A DNA stretch of 64,000 nucleotides from NCBI RefSeq assembly GCF_039525035.1, contig NZ_BAAAHE010000038.1, positions 42,398 through 106,397 on the forward strand, read 5' to 3'. Positions within the stretch are counted from its first letter, which is position 1; every line of letters starts with the position of its first letter. The stretch comes from Sporichthya brevicatena. Lineage in GTDB: Bacteria > Actinomycetota > Actinomycetes > Sporichthyales > Sporichthyaceae. The notes below the pieces were generated by a model. The model was not told the DNA's origin and ran no database searches. It saw only the letters and a program-made list of their open reading frames with translations. The translations under genes and the position numbers were made by a program. Below are positions 41,875-51,091 of this stretch, one piece after another.

Positions 41875-43098
41875 ATGAGATTCGACGACGACCAGGTCGC
41901 GGAGTGCCTGCGCAAGACCGCCCTCGAGGTGCTGCCGCTGGCGAACGGCATCTCCGAGGTCGTGCTCGGCCGGATCCTGGAGAAGGTTCCGGCCCTCGCT
42001 CCGCAGCACACGCCGGAGGAGATCGAGGTCCTCCGCGTCGCTGTCGAGCAGAACGTCGGCGGCATCCTCGCGATGCTGGCGTTCGGCATCGAGGCCGACC
42101 TGATCGAGCCGCTGGTGGGCACCGTGGCGCTGCTGCGCCAGACCGCGGCCGAGGGCGGGGACGTCACCACCGTCCTGCGCGGATACCGCGTCGGGCACGC
42201 CCGGCTGTGGCAGGCGTGGGCCGAGGAGGTCGAGGCCCGGGTGGCCGACCCGGTGCTGCAGAACCGGGTCCTCGCGTCCTCGTCGAACAACATGTTCGCG
42301 TTCATCGACAGCGCCTGCGAGCGCCTCGTCGAGCTCAGCCGGGAGCTGTTCGGCTCGCTGGCCGGTGGGGGTCGCCCGTCGGGGCGGGACATCCTCGACC
42401 TGCTCCGCAGCGACGAGCCGGCCGACCTGGTCGAGGCGAGCCGCGGGCTCGGCTACGAGGTCCGCGACCACCACGTCGCGCTCGCCGCCGTCCCGCTGCG
42501 GCCGGACGCGGACGCCCGCGCCGCCGTCCGGCAGCTCGCCGAGGCCGCGCCGGGCTGCGCGCTGCTGACCCGGGCGATCGGGGACGGCTCGTGGTGGGCC
42601 TGGCTGGGGTGGCCGGCGCCGCCGGGGGAGGACGTCCTCGACGCCCTGACCCGGGTCGACGTGGCGGGCGTCCTGGTCGGGGTGGGGGAGCCGGGCCAGG
42701 GCCGCGAGGGCTTCCGCCGCTCGCACGAGCAGGCCGTCGAGGCCGAGCGGACGTCGCGGACCGCCCGGTCCCCGTTCGGCGGGGTCGTGCGGCACCGGGA
42801 CATCGAGGTCGCCGCGGTGCTGTGCGCGGACCCGGAGCGGGCCCGCCGGTTCGCCGCGGACCGGCTCGGTGCGCTCGCGCGGCGCGACGAGGCGACCTCC
42901 CGGCTGCGGGCGACCGTCCGTGCCTACCTGGCGCACGGGCGCAACCTCGCCCGCACCGCGGAGGCGCTGCACGTCCACCACAAGACCGTCAGCTACCGGC
43001 TGGCCCGGGCCTCCGAGCTCGTCGGCCGCAGCCTGGTCGACACCCCGTACGACCTGGAGGCGGCGCTGATCATCGACCGCACGCTGAGCGGGGAGTAG
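41875..43098 (+). CDS. PucR/CdaR-type transcriptional regulator
   Basis: A 407-residue regulator. Residues about 1-165 are a helical sensory domain (SEVVLGRILEKVPAL, VTTVLRGYRVGHARLWQAW). A middle GGDEF-like region (about 170-310) follows, and the C-terminal HTH_30 reads YLAHGRNLARTAEALHVHHK then TVSYRLARASELVGRSL. This class often activates a neighbouring catabolic gene. It lies 34 bases after menG and 181 bases before the desaturase fusion, whose upstream region has a TTATCC palindrome; that gene is its likeliest target. Start ATG 41875. Confidence 0.88.
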   Translation: MRFDDDQVAECLRKTALEVLPLANGISEVVLGRILEKVPALAPQHTPEEIEVLRVAVEQNVGGILAMLAFGIEADLIEPLVGTVALLRQTAAEGGDVTTVLRGYRVGHARLWQAWAEEVEARVADPVLQNRVLASSSNNMFAFIDSACERLVELSRELFGSLAGGGRPSGRDILDLLRSDEPADLVEASRGLGYEVRDHHVALAAVPLRPDADARAAVRQLAEAAPGCALLTRAIGDGSWWAWLGWPAPPGEDVLDALTRVDVAGVLVGVGEPGQGREGFRRSHEQAVEAERTSRTARSPFGGVVRHRDIEVAAVLCADPERARRFAADRLGALARRDEATSRLRATVRAYLAHGRNLARTAEALHVHHKTVSYRLARASELVGRSLVDTPYDLEAALIIDRTLSGE

Positions 43099-43107
43099 CG
43101 GCGCTCT

Positions 43108-43124
43108 TTATCCAAGACGGATAA
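43108..43124. promoter_or_regulatory. TTATCC-N5-GGATAA operator candidate
   Basis: Perfect six-base inverted arms around AAGAC, with a third TTATCC half-site at 43136-43141. It is 155 bases before the desaturase fusion start and just after the PucR-type gene, a likely activator or repressor site for the fusion gene. Confidence 0.5.
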
Positions 43125-43279
43125 TCGGGGTGGCCTTATCCCCACCGGGGCACAGTTCTTGTCCGTTCTGGTCGATTCGGGGTCCGGTGGGCTATCGGCC
43201 GAGCACCTTGTCCGGGTTCGTCGACCCCGACAGGCTGTCCGCAGAGTTCGCGCAGCAGCTTCGTCCCGGGAGCGTTCGC

Positions 43280-45124
43280 ATGACGATCACCGCCAATCCC
43301 TCCGTCCGGCAGGTCCTCGCGCAGGTCGTGCGAGACCCCGACTACGAGGCCATCGCCCACCGGCCCACCTGGCAGTGGCCGCATCTCGCGCTGACCGTCG
43401 GGTCCTGGGCGCTGTTCGTCGGCAGCACCTGGGCGTACCTGGCCGGCAACCTGCCGCTGATCGCGATGATCCTGCTGAACCAGCTGGCGTTCTACGCCTG
43501 CTTCACCCCGCTGCACGACGCCGTCCACAACGCGGCGTCCGGCAACCAGCGGGTGAACGACTGGATCGGCACCATCTCCGGGACGCTCCTGCTCCCCGGC
43601 GTCACGACCGCCGAGTACCGCGTCCTGCACATGGAGCACCACCGGTGGGTCGGGGACCGCGAGCGCGACCCCGACCACTGGTTCGTCCATGCCCGTAAGC
43701 CGTTGCTGCCGGTCGTCTTCGCCGGCCCGGAGTGGGTGTGGACCTACTGGTGGCTGCGGAAGCTGTGGCCGACGCACAGCCTGAAGGAGAACCTGAAGTT
43801 CGTCCGACTGCTCGTCATCTACGTCGGCATGCACATCGGGTTCCTGGCGTCGCCGTACTGGAAGGAGTTCCTCCTCTGCTGGCTGATCCCGCACTGGCTG
43901 GGCTTCCTCGTGCTGGTCTACGTGTTCGCGCACATCCAGCACCCGGAGGAGTCGACCTGGCAGGTCGCGCCGTTCCAGAGCACCGTCGAGCTGCGCGGGA
44001 CGAAGGTCGGCAAGGTCTACTGGCTCGGGCAGACCGACCACTGCATCCACCACGCGCTGCCCCACGTGCCGTTCCACAAGTACCACCGGGTCTGGGACCT
44101 CTCGGACTCGATCCTGCGCAAGCAGGGGATCCCCGAACGTGGTCTGTTCCGCGGCCCGGAGCCGTTCGCGATCCCGCGGCGGGCCTACGACACGACGGTC
44201 GCGGCCCGGGTGGTCGCGGCCCGGGACGTCGCCCCGGGCGTGCGGACCTTCGAGCTCGAGGGCGTCGACGGTGACCTGCCGACGTTCACGCCCGGCGCGC
44301 ACGTCGACCTGCACCTCCCGTCCGGACGGGTGCGGCAGTACTCGCTGTGCGGGCCGGTCGGTCCGCGGTACCGGATCGCGGTCAAGGCCCTGCCCGACGG
44401 ACGCGGCGGATCGCTCGAGGTGCACGAGACCCTGACGGAGGGTTCGGTCGTCACGGTCTCCGCGCCGCGCAACAACTTCGAACTCGTCGAGGCTCAGCGC
44501 TACGACCTGGTCGCAGCCGGCATCGGCATCACCCCGATGCTGTCGTTCGCGCACCACCTGCACGCCGAGGGGAAGCCGTTCACGTTGCACGTCTGCGCAT
44601 CCGACGAGGCGTCAGTTCCGTTCGGTGCCGAGCTGTCGTCGCTGCCGTTCGCGGACGCCGTCGAGCTGCACGTCCCGGGCCGGCAGTTCAGCCTGGAGCG
44701 ATCGGTCGGCCGCTGGGCGGGAGTCTCCGCGATCTACGTCTGCGGTCCGTCCGGGTTCATGGACATGGTCGGCGAGGAGGCGGCCCGGCTCGACTACCCG
44801 ATCGACGCCGTCCACCGCGAGTCCTTCACGGCCGCCGTCATCGACCTGACCGACACCACGCCGTTCGAGGTCGTCCTCGCCCGCAGCGGTCGGACGTTCA
44901 CGGTCCCGGCCGAGCGGCAGTGCCTGGACGTCCTCCTCGAGCACGACGTCGACGTCCCGTGGTCGTGCTCGCAAGGCGTCTGCGGCTCGTGCGTCACCCC
45001 GGTCCTCGAGGGGGAGGTCGAGCACCGCGACGCCGTCCTGAACGCCGAGGTGAAGGCCTCGAACTGCGCGATGACGATCTGCGTCTCCCGCGCCAAGGGC
45101 GACCGGGTGGTCCTCGACCTCTGA
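43280..45124 (+). CDS. Fatty-acid desaturase / FNR reductase / [2Fe-2S] ferredoxin fusion
   Basis: A 614-residue three-part enzyme. Residues about 1-300 are a membrane desaturase/hydroxylase with transmembrane helices and di-iron His boxes HDAVH, HMEHH and HCIHH. About 305-520 is a phthalate-dioxygenase-reductase-like FNR domain (RQYSLCGP for flavin, AAGIGITPMLSF and CGPSGFMDMV for nucleotide). The last roughly 85 residues are a plant-type ferredoxin with CSQGVCGSC and a distal Cys in SNCAMTIC. The chain therefore carries its own electron path from NAD(P)H to the di-iron site. ATG 43280 has GGGAG upstream; a longer start at 43130 would enter the operator. The substrate may be a fatty acid, alkane or sterol side chain; it cannot be decided here. 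Confidence 0.9.
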   Translation: MTITANPSVRQVLAQVVRDPDYEAIAHRPTWQWPHLALTVGSWALFVGSTWAYLAGNLPLIAMILLNQLAFYACFTPLHDAVHNAASGNQRVNDWIGTISGTLLLPGVTTAEYRVLHMEHHRWVGDRERDPDHWFVHARKPLLPVVFAGPEWVWTYWWLRKLWPTHSLKENLKFVRLLVIYVGMHIGFLASPYWKEFLLCWLIPHWLGFLVLVYVFAHIQHPEESTWQVAPFQSTVELRGTKVGKVYWLGQTDHCIHHALPHVPFHKYHRVWDLSDSILRKQGIPERGLFRGPEPFAIPRRAYDTTVAARVVAARDVAPGVRTFELEGVDGDLPTFTPGAHVDLHLPSGRVRQYSLCGPVGPRYRIAVKALPDGRGGSLEVHETLTEGSVVTVSAPRNNFELVEAQRYDLVAAGIGITPMLSFAHHLHAEGKPFTLHVCASDEASVPFGAELSSLPFADAVELHVPGRQFSLERSVGRWAGVSAIYVCGPSGFMDMVGEEAARLDYPIDAVHRESFTAAVIDLTDTTPFEVVLARSGRTFTVPAERQCLDVLLEHDVDVPWSCSQGVCGSCVTPVLEGEVEHRDAVLNAEVKASNCAMTICVSRAKGDRVVLDL

Positions 45125-45135
45125 CCCGCGATGTC

Positions 45136-45188
45136 AAGAAAGGGTGACACCCCTTATTGCGCAGTAAGGGGTGTCACCCCTTCTTTTC
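45136..45188. terminator. Strong bidirectional intrinsic terminator
   Basis: Arms 45136-45156 and 45165-45185 are 21 bases each, with one mismatch and an 8-base loop. The left side has AAGAAA and the right side TTCTTTT, so there are U-tracts in both directions. It lies between the desaturase fusion stop and the convergent RibD-like gene. Confidence 0.92.
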
Positions 45189-45207
45189 GTCACGTCGGGG
45201 CGGCGGG

Positions 45208-45864
45208 TCAGCGGCGGGTGAGGACGAGATGGGTGACGCCGCTGGGGGAGGGCGTGGCCTCGATGTCGAAGCGGTCCTCCAGGCCCTCGAGGCCGTCCCA
45301 GAGGCGCTGACCGCGGCCGAGCAGGATCGGGACCTGGACCAGGTGCATCCAGTCGACCAGGTCGGCGGCGAGGAAGTCGCGGAGCATGCTCGCGCCGCCG
45401 CCGATGCGGACGTCGAGGTCGCCGGCGGCCTCCTGGGCGAGCTTCAGCGCCTCGGCCGGGGTGGCGTCGACGAAGTGGAAGGTCGTCCCGCCCTCCATCT
45501 CCAGCGGCGGGCGCGGGTGGTGCGTCAGCACGAAGACGGGGGTGTGGAACGGCGGGTTCTCGCCCCACCAGCCGCGCCACTCCTCGGCGGTGCCGAGGTC
45601 GGTCCACGGCCCGGTCTGCGGGCCGAACTTGCCGCGGCCCATGATCTCGGCGCCGATCCCGGGGCTGTGACGCTCGGCGAAGAGGTTGTCGACGCCCCGG
45701 GTCCCGTCGGTCCGGCCCACGATCGCGGCTCCGAACCGGGTCGCGATCATCCATTCGTGCAGGCGGTGGCCCGCGTGGCCGAAGGGCGCCTCGAACGTGA
45801 GGTCCTCTCCGGTCCCGAAGCCGTCGAGGGAGATCGAGAAATTGTGAACGCGCACCAGAGCCAT
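45208..45864 (-). CDS. RibD C-terminal / dihydrofolate-reductase-like protein
   Basis: A 218-residue NADPH-binding reductase of the RibD_C fold. N-terminus ALVRVHNFSISLDGFGTG, GRGKFGPQTGPW, VFVLTHHPRPPLEM, and the cofactor segment LDVRIGGGASMLRDFLAADLV are typical of the actinobacterial "dihydrofolate reductase family protein" group, whose substrates are mostly unknown. True folate reduction is unlikely. Start ATG 45864; longer in-frame starts would cover the Rex-like site. It is divergent from the menJ-like gene. Confidence 0.88.
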   Translation of the reverse strand: MALVRVHNFSISLDGFGTGEDLTFEAPFGHAGHRLHEWMIATRFGAAIVGRTDGTRGVDNLFAERHSPGIGAEIMGRGKFGPQTGPWTDLGTAEEWRGWWGENPPFHTPVFVLTHHPRPPLEMEGGTTFHFVDATPAEALKLAQEAAGDLDVRIGGGASMLRDFLAADLVDWMHLVQVPILLGRGQRLWDGLEGLEDRFDIEATPSPSGVTHLVLTRR

Positions 45865-45934
45865 GCGGAGATCCTGCCGTGCGGGCGCTGTCGGGCGCAC
45901 TCTGCGGACGCAATAGACTCTGCACCGCACGTAA

Positions 45935-45952
45935 TCGTGAAGACGTTCACAA
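45935..45952. promoter_or_regulatory. Rex operator (ROP) upstream of menJ-nuo
   Basis: TCGTGAAGACGTTCACAA closely matches the Streptomyces Rex operator TTGTGAA-N4-TTCACAA, with one arm mismatch (C for T at position 2). It is 80 bases before the menJ-like start and 71 before the RibD-like start. Rex is an NADH/NAD-responsive repressor known to control nuo and cyd genes in Streptomyces. No rex gene is in this window. Confidence 0.82.
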
Positions 45953-46031
45953 GCGTGCGTAGTACGACCCCGGGCGCTGCGCGTGACCGATGTGCGGTCA
46001 CCCCGGGGCAGCCAGGCAGGAGACAGGTCGC

Positions 46032-47306
46032 ATGAGCGCGCAATCAAGCACGGACCGAGACGCCGACGTTCTCGTCATCGGCGCCGGTCCCGCCGGAGCC
46101 ACGGCGGCGTTCCACTGTGCGCAGTCGGGCCTGTCGACGCTCGTGCTGGAGAAGACGCAGTTCCCCCGCGAGAAGGTCTGCGGCGACGGTCTGACCCCGC
46201 GCGCGGTGAAGCAGCTCCTCGCGATGGGCGTGCCCACCGACACCGAGGGCTGGCTCAAGCACAAGGGTCTGCGGATCGTCGGCGGCGGTCACACGCTCGA
46301 GCTGCCCTGGCCGGAGCTGGGCTCCTACCCCGACTACGGCCTGATCCGTACCCGGATGGACTTCGACGAGACGCTCGCCCGGCACGCCCAGAAGGCGGGC
46401 GCCCGGCTGCTGGAGCAGACCAACGTCACCGGTCCGGTCTTCGACAAGAACAACCGCGTCGCCGGCGTCACCGCCAAGCAGGCCGACGGCAGCGAGGTCA
46501 CCTACAAGGCCCCGGTCGTGCTGGTCTGCGACGGCAACTCGTCGCGCTTCTCGCTCGAGCTCGGCCTGCACAAGCGCGAGGACCGCCCGATGGGCGTCGC
46601 GGTGCGGACCTACTACAAGAGCCCCCGGCACAACGAGGACTGGCTGGAGTCCTGGCTCGAGCTGTGGGACACCTCCCGCGGCGAGCGCAAGCTCCTGCCG
46701 GGCTACGGCTGGATCTTCCCGGTGGGCGACGGCACCTGCAACATCGGTCTCGGCGTCCTGAACAACTCCTGCGCGTTCGGCAAGACCGACTACCGCGCGA
46801 TGCTCAAGGCCTGGATGGCGTCCTGCCCGCCGGAGTGGGGCTTTTCCGAGGAGAACCGCACCGGTCAGATCCTCGGCGCCGCGCTGCCGATGGGCTTCAA
46901 CCGGCAGCCGCACTACACCCGCGGTGCGCTCCTCGTCGGCGACGCCGGCGGCATGGTGAACCCGTTCAACGGCGAGGGCATCGCCTACGCGATGGAGTCC
47001 GGTGCGATGGCCGCCGAGGTCGTCGTCCAGGCCCTCGGCCGCACCGGTGCGCAGCGCGAGCGCGTGCTCGAGACGTACCCGCAGGCCCTGCAGGACGCGT
47101 GGGGCGGCTACTACACGCTGGGCCGTGTCTTCGTGAAGATGATCGGCAACCCGCAGTTCATGTCGTTCGCGACCCGGCACGGCCTGCCCCGGCCCGCGCT
47201 GATGCGCTTCACGTTGAAGCTGCTGGCCAACCTGACCGACCCCAAGGGTGGCGACGCCTCGGACCGGGTCATCAACGCCCTGTCCAAGCTCGCGCCCAGC
47301 GCCTGA
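46032..47306 (+). CDS. Geranylgeranyl-reductase-family flavoprotein (MenJ-like)
   Basis: A 424-residue FAD enzyme that saturates isoprenoid double bonds. FAD site VLVIGAGPAGATAAFHCAQSG, PREKVCGDGLTPRAVKQL, and GALLVGDAGGMVNPFNGEGI are diagnostic. M. tuberculosis MenJ (Rv0561c), which reduces one isoprene unit of menaquinone, is the closest named relative I know. The nuo operon immediately downstream and the polyprenyl synthase beyond it support a menaquinone role over chlorophyll or lipid. ATG 46032 has AGGAGAC upstream. It stands first in line after the Rex site and 53 bases before nuoA, so it is probably part of the nuo transcript. Confidence 0.9.
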   Translation: MSAQSSTDRDADVLVIGAGPAGATAAFHCAQSGLSTLVLEKTQFPREKVCGDGLTPRAVKQLLAMGVPTDTEGWLKHKGLRIVGGGHTLELPWPELGSYPDYGLIRTRMDFDETLARHAQKAGARLLEQTNVTGPVFDKNNRVAGVTAKQADGSEVTYKAPVVLVCDGNSSRFSLELGLHKREDRPMGVAVRTYYKSPRHNEDWLESWLELWDTSRGERKLLPGYGWIFPVGDGTCNIGLGVLNNSCAFGKTDYRAMLKAWMASCPPEWGFSEENRTGQILGAALPMGFNRQPHYTRGALLVGDAGGMVNPFNGEGIAYAMESGAMAAEVVVQALGRTGAQRERVLETYPQALQDAWGGYYTLGRVFVKMIGNPQFMSFATRHGLPRPALMRFTLKLLANLTDPKGGDASDRVINALSKLAPSA

Positions 47307-47359
47307 GTTTTCGCAGTACCGACCGCCCGCACGTACTAGTCCAGGAAGGAGACGGCGAG

Positions 47360-47728
47360 ATGGACGGCAACGTCTACATCCCGATCGCGGTGCTGGCCGC
47401 GCTCGGCTTCGGCTTCGCCGCGTTCTCCGTCGTCATGGGCGCGCTCACCGGCCCGCGGCGTTACAACCGCGCCAAGCTCGACGCCTACGAGTGCGGCATC
47501 GACCCGACCCCGCAGCCGATCGGCGGCGGCCGGTTCTCGGTGAAGTACTACACGATCGCGATGCTCTTCATCATCTTCGACATCGAGATCATCTTCCTGT
47601 ACCCGTGGGCCGTCACCTTCGACTCGTTCGGCATCGCGATCCTCGTCGAAATGATGCTGTTCATGGTCACGGTCTTCATCCCACTGGTCTACGTCTGGAG
47701 GCGCGGCGGCCTGGACTGGAGCACCTGA
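47360..47728 (+). CDS. nuoA: NADH dehydrogenase subunit A
   Basis: A 122-residue membrane subunit of proton-pumping NDH-1 with three transmembrane helices. Conserved loop [15 protein letters not shown] (Cys-containing TM1-2 loop, which moves near the quinone cavity) and [16 protein letters not shown] are diagnostic. ATG 47360 is preceded by AAGGAGACGG. It begins a 14-gene run in the canonical order A to N, all on the plus strand, most pairs overlapping by 1-8 bases. The 70-base gap to nuoB is the widest in the run and holds a hairpin. Confidence 0.97.
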   Translation: MDGNVYIPIAVLAALGFGFAAFSVVMGALTGPRRYNRAKLDAYECGIDPTPQPIGGGRFSVKYYTIAMLFIIFDIEIIFLYPWAVTFDSFGIAILVEMMLFMVTVFIPLVYVWRRGGLDWST

Positions 47729-47745
47729 GTTCGGCCGTCCGCCAC

Positions 47746-47766
47746 CGGGACCTGCTGCGGGTCCCG
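47746..47766 (+). other. Hairpin in nuoA-nuoB gap
   Basis: CGGGACC (47746-47752) pairs with GGTCCCG (47760-47766) around a 7-base loop. Without a T-tract it is weak as a terminator; it may mark mRNA processing or attenuation between nuoA and the rest. Confidence 0.45.
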
Positions 47767-47798
47767 TTGAACCACACCGCCCGAGAAGGAGTCGACGC

Positions 47799-48353
47799 AT
47801 GGGGATCGAAGAAAAGCTCCCCAGCGGGTTTCTGCTGAGCACGGTCGAAGGTCTGGCCGGGTACATGCGGAAGAGCTCGCTGTGGCCGGCGACCTTCGGC
47901 CTCGCCTGCTGCGCCATCGAGATGATGGCGACGGGCACAGGTCGTTACGACATCGCGCGGTTCGGCATGGAGGCGTTCCGCGCCTCGCCGCGGCAGGCCG
48001 ACCTGATGATCGTCGCCGGTCGCGTGACGCAGAAGATGGCGCCGGTCGTCCGCCAGGTCTGGGACCAGATGCCCAACCCGAAGTGGTGCATCGCCATGGG
48101 CGTGTGCGCCAGCTCCGGCGGCATGTTCAACAACTACGCGGTCGTCCAGGGCGTCGACCACATCGTGCCGGTCGACATCTACCTGCCGGGCTGCCCGCCG
48201 CGGCCGGAGATGCTGCTCGACGCGATCCTCAAGCTGCACGAGCAGGTCGGTTCGACGAAGCTCGGCGCGCACGCCGTTCGCGAGAACGCGGAGCTCGAGG
48301 CCGCCGCCCTGCAGGCGCTCCCGACGTCGGAGATGAAGGGCCTCCTGCGGTGA
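47799..48353 (+). CDS. nuoB: NADH dehydrogenase subunit B
   Basis: A 184-residue subunit that binds Fe-S cluster N2, the last electron carrier before the quinone. The paired Cys in [10 protein letters not shown], the Cys in [14 protein letters not shown] and that in [11 protein letters not shown] supply the four ligands. ATG 47799 follows GAGAAGGAGTCG. The C-terminal roughly 25 residues (after STKLGAHAV) are a variable tail. The nuoC start overlaps its stop codon. It sits in the peripheral arm at the membrane junction. Confidence 0.98.
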   Translation: MGIEEKLPSGFLLSTVEGLAGYMRKSSLWPATFGLACCAIEMMATGTGRYDIARFGMEAFRASPRQADLMIVAGRVTQKMAPVVRQVWDQMPNPKWCIAMGVCASSGGMFNNYAVVQGVDHIVPVDIYLPGCPPRPEMLLDAILKLHEQVGSTKLGAHAVRENAELEAAALQALPTSEMKGLLR

Positions 48354-49081
48354 CCGACGACTTCGGCAAGGCCGTCGAACAGCCGGCGTACACCCAGCCC
48401 GAGAACACCCCGTCCGGCCCCGGTCAGGTCATCGGTGTCCGCAAGGGCATGTTCGGCTCGCGCGGCTCCGGCGACACCTCCGGCTACGGCGGGCTGATCC
48501 GCCCGATCACGATGCCGGGCGCGGTCTCCGCCCCCTACGGCGGCTGGTTCGACGACGCCGCCGACGCGCTGCGCCGTGCGCTTCTGGTCTCGGGCTCGAG
48601 CTGGGAGGAGGCCGTCGAGGCCGTCGTCGTGCACCGCGGCGAGCTGACGCTCCACATCCGGCGCGACGCGATCCTGGCGGTCTGCCAGGTCCTGCGGGAC
48701 GACCCGGCGCTGCGCTTCGAGATGTTCTCCGGCGTCTCGGGTGTCCACTACCCCGAGCAGACCGGGCGCGAGCTGCACGCGGTCTACCACCTGCTCTCGA
48801 TCACCCACAACCGGCGGATGCGCCTCGAGGTGTCGGTGCCGGACGCCGACCCGCACATCCCGTCGGTGTACTCGGTCTACCCGACCTGCGACTGGCACGA
48901 GCGCGAGACCTACGACTTCTTCGGGATCATCTTCGACGGCCACCCGGCGCTGACGCGGATCATGATGCCGGACGACTGGCCCGGTCACCCGCAGCGCAAG
49001 GACTACCCGCTCGGTGGCATTCCCGTGGAGTACAAGGGCGCCACCATCCCGCCGCCCGACCAGCGGAGGTCGTACAGCTGA
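48350..49081 (+). CDS. nuoC: NADH dehydrogenase subunit C
   Basis: A 243-residue peripheral-arm subunit with no cofactor. The family core spans about residues 75-225: [15 protein letters not shown], then [20 protein letters not shown] and [15 protein letters not shown]. The first roughly 65 residues (Gly/Ser-rich, [16 protein letters not shown]) are an actinobacterial extension. GTG 48350 overlaps the nuoB stop by 4 bases and the last base is shared with nuoD, indicating coupled translation. NuoC and NuoD are separate here, unlike the fused E. coli NuoCD. Confidence 0.97.
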   Translation: MTDDFGKAVEQPAYTQPENTPSGPGQVIGVRKGMFGSRGSGDTSGYGGLIRPITMPGAVSAPYGGWFDDAADALRRALLVSGSSWEEAVEAVVVHRGELTLHIRRDAILAVCQVLRDDPALRFEMFSGVSGVHYPEQTGRELHAVYHLLSITHNRRMRLEVSVPDADPHIPSVYSVYPTCDWHERETYDFFGIIFDGHPALTRIMMPDDWPGHPQRKDYPLGGIPVEYKGATIPPPDQRRSYS

Positions 49082-50433
49082 TGAGTGATCAGACGCAGAC
49101 TCAGGCCCAGGACTCCTACGCCTCGGCGTCGGACACCACCGAGGGCAAGGTCTTCCACGTCAGCGGCGGTGACTGGGACAGCCTCATCGCCGAGCTCGGC
49201 GAGGCTCCCGAGGAGCGCATCGTCGTCAACATGGGTCCGCAGCACCCGTCGACGCACGGCGTGCTCCGGCTCGTTCTCGAGCTGGAGGGCGAGACCGTCA
49301 CCGACGTCCGCTGCGGCATCGGGTACCTGCACACCGGTATCGAGAAGAACACCGAGTACCGGACCTTCACCCAGGGCGTCACGTTCGTGACGCGCATGGA
49401 CTACCTCTCGCCGATCTTCAACGAGACGGTCTACTGCCTCGCGGTCGAGAAGCTGCTCGGCATCACGGACGACATTCCCGAGCGGGCCAACGTCATTCGC
49501 GTGCTGATGATGGAGCTCAACCGCATCTCCTCGCACCTGGTCGCCATCGGCACCGGCGGCATGGAGCTCGGCGCGATCACCGGCATGATGTTCGGCTTCC
49601 GCGAGCGCGAGATGGTCCTCGACATCTTCGAGGAGATCACCGGCCTCCGGATGAACATGGCCTACGTCCGCCCCGGTGGCGTGATCCAGGACGTGCCGGA
49701 CACCGCGATCGCCAAGATCAAGGAACTGATCGAGGTCTGGCCCTCGCGGCACCAGGACTACGTCAAGCTCCTCAACGGCCAGCCGATCTGGAAGGGCCGC
49801 ACCGTCGGGGTCGGGTACCTCGATCTGACGGGCTGTATGGCTCTCGGCGTCACCGGCCCGATCCTCCGGGCCACGGGCCTCCCGCACGACCTGCGCAAGT
49901 CGCAGCCGTACTGCGGGTACGAGACCTACGACTTCGACGTCGTCACCGGCGAGAACTGCGACGCCTACGACCGCTACATCATCCGGCTCAACGAGATGGG
50001 CGAGTCGATCAAGATCATCGCCCAGTGCGTGGAACGGCTGGAGAAGCAGCCGGGTCCGGTGATGGTCGCCGACAAGAAGATCGCCTGGCCGGCACAGCTC
50101 GCGCTCGGCGGCGACGGCATGGGTAACTCGCTCGAGCACATCAAGAAGATCATGGGCGAGTCCATGGAGTCCCTCATTCACCACTTCAAGCTGGTGACCG
50201 AGGGCTTCCGCGTTCCGGCCGGCCAGGTCTACACCGCGGTCGAGTCCCCGCGCGGTGAGCTCGCCTGCCACATGGTGTCCGACGGCGGCACCAAGCCCTG
50301 GCGCGTGCACTTCCGCGACCCGGGCTTCGTGAACCTGCAGTCCACCGCGGCGATGAGCAACGGGAGCCTGGTGGCCGACGTCATCGCTGCGGTCGCGTCG
50401 ATCGACCCCGTCATGGGTGGAGTGGACCGTTGA
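49081..50433 (+). CDS. nuoD: NADH dehydrogenase subunit D
   Basis: A 450-residue 49-kDa-type subunit that lines the quinone-binding cavity with Nuo[21 protein letters not shown] carries the conserved quinone-site His, and [17 protein letters not shown] follows. GETYDFD-type and [15 protein letters not shown] motifs complete the signature. The N-terminal roughly 40 residues are Gln/Asp-rich and variable. It starts at ATG 49081, overlapping the nuoC stop by one base. A TTG start for nuoE overlaps its stop. Confidence 0.98.
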   Translation: MSDQTQTQAQDSYASASDTTEGKVFHVSGGDWDSLIAELGEAPEERIVVNMGPQHPSTHGVLRLVLELEGETVTDVRCGIGYLHTGIEKNTEYRTFTQGVTFVTRMDYLSPIFNETVYCLAVEKLLGITDDIPERANVIRVLMMELNRISSHLVAIGTGGMELGAITGMMFGFREREMVLDIFEEITGLRMNMAYVRPGGVIQDVPDTAIAKIKELIEVWPSRHQDYVKLLNGQPIWKGRTVGVGYLDLTGCMALGVTGPILRATGLPHDLRKSQPYCGYETYDFDVVTGENCDAYDRYIIRLNEMGESIKIIAQCVERLEKQPGPVMVADKKIAWPAQLALGGDGMGNSLEHIKKIMGESMESLIHHFKLVTEGFRVPAGQVYTAVESPRGELACHMVSDGGTKPWRVHFRDPGFVNLQSTAAMSNGSLVADVIAAVASIDPVMGGVDR

Positions 50434-51089
50434 GTCTGTCTGAGAAGACGCGCGAGGACATGCGCGCGATCATCGCCCGGTACCCGGAGCCCCGGTCGGC
50501 CCTGCTGCCGATGCTGCACCTGTGCCAGGCCGAGGAGGGCTTCGTCAGCCCCGAGGGCGTCGCGATGTGCGCCGAGGAGCTCGGTCTCACCGTCGCCGAG
50601 GTCGGCGCGGTCGCGACGTTCTACACGATGTACAAGCGCCGCCCGATCGGTGACTACCACGTCGGCGTCTGCACGAACACGCTCTGCGCGGTCATGGGCG
50701 GCGACGCCATCTTCTCCGCGCTCAAGGAGCACCTCGGCGTCGGCAACGACGAGACCACCGCGGACGGGAAGGTCACGCTCGAGCACATCGAGTGCAACGC
50801 GGCCTGCGACTTCGCGCCGGTGATGATGGTCAACTGGGAGTTCTTCGACAACCAGACGATCACCTCCGCGAAGGAGCTCGTCGACAAGCTGCGGCGCGGC
50901 GACCCGGTCGCCCCCACGCGCGGCGCCAACCGCGTTTGCACGTGGAAGGAGGCCTCGCGGGTGCTCGCGGGCTTCCCCGACGGCCGCGCCGACGAAGGTG
51001 TCTCGGCCGGTCCCGCCTCCCTGCTGGGCCTGAAGTACGCCAAGGAGCGCGGCGACCGCGCACCCGCCATGCCGGACGGGGGGATCTGA
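50430..51089 (+). CDS. nuoE: NADH dehydrogenase subunit E
   Basis: A 219-residue thioredoxin-fold subunit of the NADH module holding the [2Fe-2S] cluster N1a. Ligands are the Cys pair in [12 protein letters not shown] and the pair in [15 protein letters not shown]. The likely start is TTG 50430, overlapping the nuoD stop; GTG or ATG alternatives would cut the conserved helix. The C-terminal roughly 45 residues (after [14 protein letters not shown]) are an extension typical of actinomycetes. It ends two bases before nuoF. Confidence 0.96.
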   Translation: MSLSEKTREDMRAIIARYPEPRSALLPMLHLCQAEEGFVSPEGVAMCAEELGLTVAEVGAVATFYTMYKRRPIGDYHVGVCTNTLCAVMGGDAIFSALKEHLGVGNDETTADGKVTLEHIECNAACDFAPVMMVNWEFFDNQTITSAKELVDKLRRGDPVAPTRGANRVCTWKEASRVLAGFPDGRADEGVSAGPASLLGLKYAKERGDRAPAMPDGGI

Positions 51090-51091
51090 GC

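Noticed and set aside
43130..43279. Longer N-terminus for the desaturase fusion
   Set aside because: The extra 50 residues show no family similarity and would begin within the operator region; ATG 43280 has an RBS.
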